Source of the DNA: Minisyncoccota bacterium
Lineage (GTDB): Bacteria > Patescibacteriota > Minisyncoccia > UBA6257 > GWB1-50-10
DNA: 13,905 nucleotides
Direction: 5' to 3'
Assembly (NCBI GenBank): GCA_020062265.1
Contig: JAGUWR010000010.1
Coordinates: 1-13,905 of the forward strand
The position numbers were made by a program, and so were the translations under genes. A model generated the notes under the pieces. It was not told where the DNA came from and made no database searches. It worked only from the letters and a program-made list of their open reading frames with translations. How positions within the stretch are numbered: the first letter of the stretch is position 1; every line of letters begins with the position of its first letter. Below are positions 1 to 6,717 of the stretch, piece by piece.

Positions 1-854
1 ATGGCTTCAAGCTTAGACCAAATCGGGCCGATTGCCAAAACCGTTGAAGACGCGGCGATTTTATTTGAAGCAATTGCCGGTAAAGACGAATTAGATGCCA
101 CAAGCATTGACATACGACCTACAACTTACAACTTACGACTTGAAGAAATTAGAAAGTTAAAAATCGGTTTGCCAAAGGAGTATTTTATAGAAGGATTAGA
201 TAAAGAAGTTGCTTCAGCTATTGATGAAGCGATTAAACTTTTAAAATCACTAAAAATAGAATTCAAAGAAATCAGTTTACCTCATACTAAATATGCCTTG
301 TCTTGTTATTATATTATTATGCCGGCTGAGGTCAGCGCAAATTTGGCGAGATTTGATGGCATCCGCTATGGCAGAGTGACAAGCGATAAACGACAAGCGA
401 CAAGTTTGAGAAACATTTATTTTGAAACGCGGGGTAAGGGTTTTGGAAACGAAGCAAAGAGGAGAATTATTTTAGGCACTTTTGTTTTATCAGCTGGATA
501 TTACGATGCTTATTACACTAAAGCCCAAAAAGTCCGGCACTTAATTAAAGAAGATTTTGATAAAGCATTTGATTCTTCGGGCGGCGGCGTTGATGTCATC
601 CTCACACCGGTGACGCCGACGCCGGCTTTTAAAATCGGTGAGAAAACCGATGACCCGATAGCGATGTATCTTTCTGATGTTTTTACTATCCCGGCGAATT
701 TAGCCGGTCTCCCCGCGATTTCCATTCCCGTGACCAGTCGTCAGCCATCAGCCGTCAGCCATCAGTTACCAATAGGTTTTCAACTCATCGGTAGACATTT
801 CCGTGAAGCCGATATCTTGGGAATAGGGCAGTATTACGAGAAGTTAGAAAGCCG

Positions 855-858
<4 letters not shown>
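1..858 (+). CDS. gatA: Asp/Glu-tRNA(Asn/Gln) amidotransferase subunit A, C-terminal part
   Basis: GatA is the amidase subunit of GatCAB, which turns Glu-tRNA(Gln) and Asp-tRNA(Asn) into the amidated forms in the cytoplasm. The 285 visible residues open with ASSLDQIGPIAKTVEDAA, an internal segment of the amidase-signature fold, so the first Met is not the real start and the gene continues upstream of the window. The Lys-Ser-Ser catalytic triad lies upstream of this point in the family and cannot be seen. Other family landmarks are IGLPKEYF, the segment around YGRVTSDKRQ, RRIILGTFVLSAGYYDAYY, DVILTPVTPTPAF, and PANLAGLPAISIP followed by PIGFQLIG. Two 7-bp tandem repeats sit in it, at codons 38-47 and 247-256; the second lies just before PIGFQLIG. 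The stop (856-858) overlaps the stop of convergent alr by 2 to 3 bases. Function is secure. Confidence 0.95.
114..141 (+). repeat. 7-bp tandem repeat, 4 units, inside gatA
   Basis: Four consecutive heptamers of consensus acRacYt (114-120, 121-127, 128-134, 135-141), the middle two identical. They encode the stretch around RPTTYNLRL, in the variable linker between DATS and KIGLPKEYF of GatA. Confidence 0.8.
739..766 (+). repeat. 7-bp tandem repeat, 4 units, inside gatA
   Basis: Four heptamers alternating cgtcagc and catcagc, equivalently a 14-bp unit repeated twice with one mismatch. They encode RQPSAVSHQ between the conserved ISIPV and PIGFQLIG segments, where most GatA proteins have only a short loop. 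Confidence 0.85.
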
Positions 859-2366
<1,508 letters not shown>

Positions 2367-2380
2367 ATTCATATGTTTTT

Positions 2381-2459
2381 GCGCAGCCCCCACACCAATT
2401 GAGTATAAACTTCGTTATTGCGCAACATACTAATATTCAATTAGTGTGGGGGCGCAGCC
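2381..2459. repeat. Palindromic element at the tRNA-Asp 3' end with 8-bp direct repeats
   Basis: Imperfect inverted arms read GCCCCCACACCAATTGA (from 2386) and TCAATTAGTGTGGGGGC (ending 2453). The outermost 8 bp GCGCAGCC occur as a direct repeat at 2381-2388 and 2452-2459; the second copy lies almost wholly in the tRNA-Asp 3' acceptor strand. This looks like a small palindromic element inserted with duplication of the tRNA end. It could also act as a hairpin in the tRNA transcript, but no T-run follows on the minus strand. Confidence 0.6.
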
Positions 2460-2526
2460 GACGGGATTTGAACCCGTGATCTTCCCCGTGACAGGGGGAC
2501 GTGTTGCCAGGCTACACCACGGCTGC
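2453..2526 (-). tRNA. tRNA-Asp(GTC)
   Basis: Full cloverleaf: acceptor GCAGCCG/CGGCTGC, D stem GTGT/ACAC, anticodon stem TCCCC/GGGGA with loop CTGTCAC (anticodon GTC), T arm ACGGG-TTCAAAT-CCCGT, discriminator G73. No CCA is encoded. Confidence 0.95.
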
Positions 2527-2612
2527 ATTTTTGTAATTATTTTATCAATTTAGTGGATAAATTACAAGGTAAGCTTTAAGTTTTACCTCTGTTTGATAAG
2601 CGTCGGGATGTT

Positions 2613-2650
2613 TATAACCCTTCGCTCACGATCGTGAGTGAAGGGTTATA
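2613..2650. repeat. 38-bp near-perfect palindrome after the NlpC/P60 gene
   Basis: Arms of 18 bp, TATAACCCTTCGCTCACG and its complement with one G/T difference, meet at a GATC centre with essentially no loop. It begins at the base after the peptidase stop codon. In RNA it could form a strong hairpin, but no T-run follows on the minus strand, so it is a repeat or processing hairpin rather than a standard terminator. Confidence 0.75.
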
Positions 2651-3097
2651 CTAGAATCTTTTAATAATGGCAATGTGATAATTGGGATTTTTAGTAAGTT
2701 CATCTAATTTTTCTATCCCCACGCCATCAATTTTTTCTTCTCTTGAGTGAATCACTTCGCCGTTGCCGATATAAATACCAACGTGGCCGATATAAACTTC
2801 GCGGCCGCCAAAAAGCCTATCGTAATAGTGACCACGGTCGCTTCTCATAAAAAGAAGATCACCAATTTTCAGGTTGGAAAGATCGGGCAGGGGGTTAATT
2901 TCTTCGCCCTTAAGATCAGCGGCTTGAAGGATGCTGCTTCTTGGCAGTTCAATGCCGATTTGTTTAAGCACGTATTGAGTAAAAGAAGAACAATCAAAAA
3001 AATTCGGTGCTTCTTCTTGAGAGACGCCATATTTATAAGATTTACCTATTAAATTACGAGCCAGCTTTACTAATTTTTCTTTTTGAGATGAAGTCAT
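2651..3097 (-). CDS. NlpC/P60-family cysteine peptidase
   Basis: NlpC/P60 enzymes cleave D-gamma-glutamyl-meso-diaminopimelate or related bonds in peptide stems of peptidoglycan. In 148 residues the whole protein is the catalytic domain: the nucleophile is C36 in FFDCSSFTQYV, the histidine is H105 in IGHVGIYIGNGEVIH, and H117 fits the third polar residue. YKYG before and IGDLLFM between them are also typical. There is no signal peptide, membrane segment or SH3/LysM targeting domain, so how it reaches the wall is unclear. The upstream bases show no Shine-Dalgarno site; the gene follows two tRNA genes on the same strand by 13 nt and may share their transcript. A palindrome sits right after its stop. 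The family is sure; the exact substrate is unknown. Confidence 0.9.
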   Translation of the reverse strand: MTSSQKEKLVKLARNLIGKSYKYGVSQEEAPNFFDCSSFTQYVLKQIGIELPRSSILQAADLKGEEINPLPDLSNLKIGDLLFMRSDRGHYYDRLFGGREVYIGHVGIYIGNGEVIHSREEKIDGVGIEKLDELTKNPNYHIAIIKRF

Positions 3098-3110
3098 ATT
3101 AAATGGGAGG

Positions 3111-3183
3111 TGGCTGGGGTGGGATTTGAACCCACAACCTCGGCTTTATGAGGGCCACGCTCTAACCATTGAGCTACCCAGCC
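3111..3183 (-). tRNA. tRNA-Met(CAT), elongator (or Ile2)
   Basis: Acceptor GGCTGGG/CCCAGCC, D stem GCTC/GAGC, loop CTCATAA (anticodon CAT), T arm GTGGG-TTCAAAT-CCCAC, A73. The anticodon stem carries a C31·A39 mismatch and a U27·G43 wobble. The acceptor resembles elongator Met more than the CC-rich tRNA-Ile2 substrate of TilS, but the CAT anticodon alone cannot exclude Ile2. No CCA is encoded. Confidence 0.88.
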
Positions 3184-3184
3184 G

Positions 3185-3256
3185 TTGCGGACCGGAGAAT
3201 CGAACCCCGCCATGGAGGTTATGAGCCTCCCGAGCTCACCAGAGCTCTTGTCCGCG
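3185..3256 (-). tRNA. Initiator tRNA-fMet(CAT)
   Basis: Acceptor CGCGGAC/GTCCGCA leaves the C1·A72 mismatch that marks bacterial initiators. D stem GAGC/GCTC, anticodon stem GGAGG/CCTCC with loop CTCATAA, T arm CGGGG-TTCGATT-CTCCG, A73. The usual three G-C pairs at the foot of the anticodon stem are here A29:U41, G30:C40, G31:C39. No CCA is encoded. Confidence 0.93.
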
Positions 3257-3301
3257 CTATTTCAGCTTAATATTTAATTCTAATCTGTCAAATTAAATCC
3301 G

Positions 3302-3315
3302 TAACGGGGTTTATT
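3302..3315. repeat. Solo arm of a palindromic element (TAACGGGGTTTATT)
   Basis: Identical 14-mer to one end of the palindromic element inside recG (7803-7816). A related ATAAACCCCGT lies at 9246-9256 in the other orientation. It runs into the pheS -35 region. Confidence 0.5.
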
Positions 3316-3343
3316 GCATCGTAATTGCAATACCGAGTATAAT
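3314..3343 (+). promoter_or_regulatory. pheS promoter
   Basis: TTGCAT (3314-3319), an 18-bp spacer and a perfect TATAAT (3338-3343). Only 11 nt separate the -10 from the ATG, so a start about 7 nt downstream would leave a leader of ~5 nt, nearly leaderless. A 6-bp inverted repeat ATTGCA/TGCAAT (3313-3331) overlaps the -35 and could be an operator. Confidence 0.7.
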
Positions 3344-3354
3344 TTATAGAAACA

Positions 3355-4389
3355 ATGAGTTCGGAATTAGAAAAACTAAAAAGAAAATGTGAGGAAGAGG
3401 TTAAAAATTCGCCGAATGCCGAATCGTTTAATGGTATCCGTATTAAGTATCTCGGCCGGAAAGGAGAGCTAACTAAAATTTTGCGTTCGCTCAAAGATTT
3501 ACCATTTGAAGAACGTAAAAAAATTGGCCAGCAAGCCAATATATTAAAGAAAGAATTAGAAGATTTGATTAGCGGGAAGGAAAAAGAACTTTCAACTTCT
3601 AATTTCCAATTTCCAACTTCCAATTTTGATATTACGAAGCCCGGCAAAAAAATTAGCCGCGGCCACTTCCACCCGCTTACTAAGATTGACGAAGAAGTTC
3701 GTCAAATTTTCACCTCAATGAACTTTTCAGTAGTAGAAGGGCCGGAGGCAGAAACTGAATTTTACAACTTTGACGCCCTTAATATCCCGTCCAACCACCC
3801 AGCAAGAGATGTGTGGGATACGCTTTGGATTAAAAATCCTAAATCCGAAATTCTAAATCCTAAACAAATCTCAAAACTCAAATTTCAAAACTCAAAACTT
3901 TTATTGCGGGCGCACACAAGCCCGATGCAAATCCGTTATATGGAAAACCACAATCCGCCTTTCCAGATTATTGTTCCGGGGCGGGTCTTCCGTTACGAAG
4001 CCACCGATGCTTCTCACGAGATTAATTTTTATCAAGTGGAAGGACTAATGGTGGGTCCGGCCGTCACTTTGGCTAATTTCAAGTTTGTGGTTGAGGAGTT
4101 TTTCCAGAGATTTTTCGGGCGGCAGGTTGAATTCCGCTACAAGCCGAGTTATTTTCCATTTGTTGAGCCCGGCTTGGAAGTGGAAGTTAAATTAGGCGGC
4201 AAGTGGTTGGAAGTAATGGGAGCAGGCATGGTTCATCGTAAAGTTTTTGACGCTGTTCGTTACAATCCTGGCCAGGTTCAGGGGTTTGCCTTTGGTATGG
4301 GTCTCGACCGGCTGGCTATGCTCAAATATAACGTTCCTGACATACGTTTGTTTTATTCGGGCGATTTGAGATTTATTAAACAGTTTTAA
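3355..4389 (+). CDS. pheS: Phenylalanine-tRNA ligase alpha subunit
   Basis: This is the catalytic subunit of the (alpha-beta)2 PheRS, which charges tRNA-Phe in the cytoplasm. In 344 residues there is a short N-terminal coiled coil (about 1-80), motif 1 around DEEVRQIFTSMNFSVVEGPE, motif 2 in GRVFRYEATDASHEINFYQVEG, the substrate loop LLRAHTSPMQIR, and motif 3 in FAFGMGLDRLAMLKY near the end. The ATG at 3355 follows TATAAT by 11 nt and has no Shine-Dalgarno site. Two heptamer repeat tracts are in frame: codons 80-91 between the coiled coil and ISRGHFHPL, and codons 160-182 just before LLRAHTSP. Both lie in loops where length varies. pheT follows after 11 nt. Confidence 0.97.
   Translation: MSSELEKLKRKCEEEVKNSPNAESFNGIRIKYLGRKGELTKILRSLKDLPFEERKKIGQQANILKKELEDLISGKEKELSTSNFQFPTSNFDITKPGKKISRGHFHPLTKIDEEVRQIFTSMNFSVVEGPEAETEFYNFDALNIPSNHPARDVWDTLWIKNPKSEILNPKQISKLKFQNSKLLLRAHTSPMQIRYMENHNPPFQIIVPGRVFRYEATDASHEINFYQVEGLMVGPAVTLANFKFVVEEFFQRFFGRQVEFRYKPSYFPFVEPGLEVEVKLGGKWLEVMGAGMVHRKVFDAVRYNPGQVQGFAFGMGLDRLAMLKYNVPDIRLFYSGDLRFIKQF
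3593..3627 (+). repeat. 7-bp tandem repeat, 5 units, inside pheS
   Basis: Five heptamers of consensus caaYttc at 3593, 3600, 3607, 3614 and 3621. They encode the segment around TSNFQFPTSNF in the linker between the coiled coil and the catalytic domain. Confidence 0.85.
3834..3899 (+). repeat. 7-bp tandem repeats, 4 + 5 units, inside pheS
   Basis: Four units of consensus aaatcct (3834-3861), a 3-bp aaa, then five units of consensus caaaact (3865-3899). The total is 66 bp, exactly 22 codons. They encode a Lys/Asn/Ser-rich insert between LWIK and LLRAHTSP. Confidence 0.88.
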
Positions 4390-4400
4390 GTAGAGAAATC

Positions 4401-6350
4401 ATGAAATTTTCCTATCTCCTTATAAAAAATTTGGTGCCGAAGTTAAAAAGCAAATCTCAACTTGTTGAGGCATTGAATTTGCATGCCTTTGAAACTGAAG
4501 ATGGCGGCGGCAATGTTTTTGAAGTTGATATTCCGCCAAACCGCTATTCGGACGCGGCTTCGCATTGGGGGATAGCAAGAGAGATATCGGCAATTTTAAA
4601 TTTTAAATTTCAATATAAAGAGGTTCAACCTCCAAAAATTCATCGTCAATCTCGGAAGATTGAACCTCTAAAGATTATAGTTGAAGATAAAAATCTCTGT
4701 CCGCGGTACATTGCTCAATATTTCGAAAACATTCGGATAAAACAATCCCCGGCCTGGCTCCAAAAAATTCTTAAAGATTGCGGTCTGCGGCCCATTAACA
4801 ATGTAGTAGATGTGATGAATTATGCGATGCTCGAGACAGGCCAGCCCCTTCATGCTTTTGACGCCGATAAGTTGGAAGGAAAGACAATTATTGTTCGCCG
4901 CGCTAAGAATGGCGAGTCGATAATCTCAATTGATGACATTAATTATAAGCTTGCTTCTGACATATTGGTTATCGCCGATGCGAAAAAACCGCAAGCAATA
5001 GCTGGTATCAAAGGCGGTAAGGGCGCAGAGATAACCAAAGGAACAAATCGGATTATTGTTGAATCGGCTAATTTTGACTCCGTCTCTATTTATAATATTT
5101 CTAAGGCAATCAAACTTACGACCGATGCTTCAAGTCGTTTCTCCCATGGGTTGAGCCCGGCTCTTCCAGAAATCGGCATCTCTCGCGCCGCTCAACTCCT
5201 TACCGATCTCTGCGGAGCGAAACCGGCTGAAACTTTTGACTCACTCTCAAAACCGTTGCCGCGGCGCGTTCTCAAATTTGATTTGATGAAGTTCAACCGT
5301 TTTATTGGTATGAATTTGAGCTTGCGGGGAGCAGAAAATTACCTTAAAAGATTGGGCTTCAAAAAAATAACTTCTAACGGGGTAAATAGCGACAAATGGG
5401 AGATTCCGATTCTCCGCGATGATATTGAAAGATTTGAGGATTTAGCCGAAGAAGTTATCCGTCTTTACGGCTACGATCGCTTGAGGCCGATAGCGCCACA
5501 TGTTGCCGTTCAACCATCGGAGTTTGATGATTTTATAATTTTTAAAGATAAAATCAGGAAAATTCTGGTCGGTTTCGGTCTTGATGAGGTTTATAATTAT
5601 TCGTTCGTTTCGGATGGCGAGGTTGAAATTTTAAATCCCGTAGCCGAGGATAAAAAATTTCTGCGGCCGAGCTTACTCCCCGGACTTATAAGAAACATTG
5701 ATGACAATTTTCGTTTCTTCGAACGAGTTGGCGTTTTTGAACTCGGGAAGGTATTCAATATTAGTGAGATTGGCGGTAATATTCGTGAAAATTTGCGATT
5801 GGGGATCGCTCTCGCTGCCAAAAAGGATGAAACCTTCTTCGAGCTTAAAGGAATTATTGATGAACTTTTAAAAGAATTAGGTCTGGTGGATTTCTTTATG
5901 CGAGACATAACCGTCGCCAGCAGTTTTTTATACGATGGCTTGCAGGTCGAATCAGACCACACGGTTGTTGGCTATCTCGGCCGGCGGCAAAACGGCGTCA
6001 GTTTGGCTGAATTTGGCGCGGAGGAACTTTTAACTTTAGTGGAGGGGGAATTATCATTTGAACCTCTTTCCAAATTCCCGTCCGTCATGCGGGACATTTC
6101 TATTCTTGTTGATGCCGACGTAAGGATAGGAGAGATTGTTCGGATTATTCAACAATTGAACCCCGATTTAATTGAGGACGTTGATTTGATTGATGAATAT
6201 ATTGATGAAAAATGGCAGAATCTGCAGAGCTTGACGTTCAGAATAGTTTTTCAAGCCAAAGACCGCACCTTGACCAGCGTTGAAGTAGACGACGAAATGG
6301 AGAAAATTACTAAAATATTGCAGCAAAAATTTAATGCACGAATTCGTTAA
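4401..6350 (+). CDS. pheT: Phenylalanine-tRNA ligase beta subunit, short form
   Basis: The beta subunit binds and positions tRNA-Phe and edits Tyr-tRNA(Phe). It has 649 residues against roughly 800 in E. coli and Bacillus. After MKFSYLLIKNLV and only ~25 further residues it goes directly to EVDIPPNRYSDAASHWGIARE, so the N-terminal EMAP/tRNA-binding OB domain is missing. The B3/B4 region (about 100-250, with NNVVDVMNYAMLETGQPLHA), B5 (about 290-362, ending EEVIRLYGYDRL), the synthetase-like core and the C-terminal FDX-ACB anticodon-binding domain (553-649, starting FEPLSKFPSVMRDI) are all present. A 51-bp palindromic repeat is in frame at residues 73-90. The start is 11 nt after pheS in an operon; the bases before the ATG show only weak GAGA. 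Confidence 0.96.
   Translation: MKFSYLLIKNLVPKLKSKSQLVEALNLHAFETEDGGGNVFEVDIPPNRYSDAASHWGIAREISAILNFKFQYKEVQPPKIHRQSRKIEPLKIIVEDKNLCPRYIAQYFENIRIKQSPAWLQKILKDCGLRPINNVVDVMNYAMLETGQPLHAFDADKLEGKTIIVRRAKNGESIISIDDINYKLASDILVIADAKKPQAIAGIKGGKGAEITKGTNRIIVESANFDSVSIYNISKAIKLTTDASSRFSHGLSPALPEIGISRAAQLLTDLCGAKPAETFDSLSKPLPRRVLKFDLMKFNRFIGMNLSLRGAENYLKRLGFKKITSNGVNSDKWEIPILRDDIERFEDLAEEVIRLYGYDRLRPIAPHVAVQPSEFDDFIIFKDKIRKILVGFGLDEVYNYSFVSDGEVEILNPVAEDKKFLRPSLLPGLIRNIDDNFRFFERVGVFELGKVFNISEIGGNIRENLRLGIALAAKKDETFFELKGIIDELLKELGLVDFFMRDITVASSFLYDGLQVESDHTVVGYLGRRQNGVSLAEFGAEELLTLVEGELSFEPLSKFPSVMRDISILVDADVRIGEIVRIIQQLNPDLIEDVDLIDEYIDEKWQNLQSLTFRIVFQAKDRTLTSVEVDDEMEKITKILQQKFNARIR
4619..4669 (+). repeat. 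GAGGTTC palindromic element in pheT (51 bp)
   Basis: Perfect 10-bp inverted arms AGAGGTTCAA (4619-4628) and TTGAACCTCT (4660-4669) bound 51 bp, exactly 17 codons. They encode the stretch EVQPPKIHRQSRKIEPL. The left end GAGGTTCnnCCTCCAAAAATT and the right end GGA..GATnGAACCTC are shared with a copy in cca (11144-11193). Confidence 0.88.
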
Positions 6351-6382
6351 AACACAATCTAACCTTACCTTGATTGAATTTC

Positions 6383-6421
6383 ACGAAGTTCAACTTCGAG
6401 CTATGGAGGTTGGACCTCCGT
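6383..6421. repeat. Small palindromes after pheT
   Basis: GAAGTT-c-AACTTC is followed by GGAGGT-tgg-ACCTCC. The second resembles the left end of the GAGGTTC element found in pheT and cca, and may be a degenerate intergenic copy. Neither is followed by a T-run. Confidence 0.5.
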
Positions 6422-6513
6422 AGTTCTCCGTAGTTATTTACAAAAATGTTATCGCCGTCGAGGTTCAAATCATCTGTAACCCTGTTCAAGATCAATATTA
6501 ATATCAGAATTTT

Positions 6514-6561
6514 TTCTGTCTTCAAAACAATGCCATATGGCATCATTATGAAGACAGGATG
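6514..6561. repeat. Nested palindrome between pheT and recG
   Basis: Outer arms CTGTCTTCA and TGAAGACAG enclose a perfect inner palindrome TGCCATATGGCA; intervening positions also match partly. It could serve as a bidirectional hairpin between the convergent genes, though T-runs are poor. Confidence 0.65.
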
Positions 6562-6589
6562 AAATTGGGTTTATCTTATAGTTGTCTGT

Positions 6590-6698
6590 CGCTATGACGC
6601 GTCACAGCGCTATGCTATAGCATAATATCATATCTAGAATTATGGACATCGCGTAAGTCCATAACTTAAGCCGTATCTCTTATTATGACGCGTCATAA
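6590..6698. repeat. Palindrome cluster between pheT and recG
   Basis: Four palindromes lie in 109 bp: CGCTATGACG/CGTCACAGCG (6590-6609), TATGCTATAGCATA (6611-6624), TTATGGAC..GTCCATAA (6640-6664), and a perfect 16-mer TTATGACGCGTCATAA (6683-6698). The core TGACGCGTCA occurs twice. AGCGCTATGCTATAGCATA (6606-6624) recurs exactly at 9660-9678. Apart from these and the other palindromes noted, the 367-bp gap 6351-6717 shows nothing that looks coding. Confidence 0.7.
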
Positions 6699-6717
6699 CA
6701 GGTTATAGTGCTATTTT

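Noticed and set aside
3286..3291. TTGACA on the minus strand upstream of tRNA-fMet as a promoter
   Set aside because: No -10 box occurs at 16-18 bp spacing, so I did not call a promoter despite the perfect -35.
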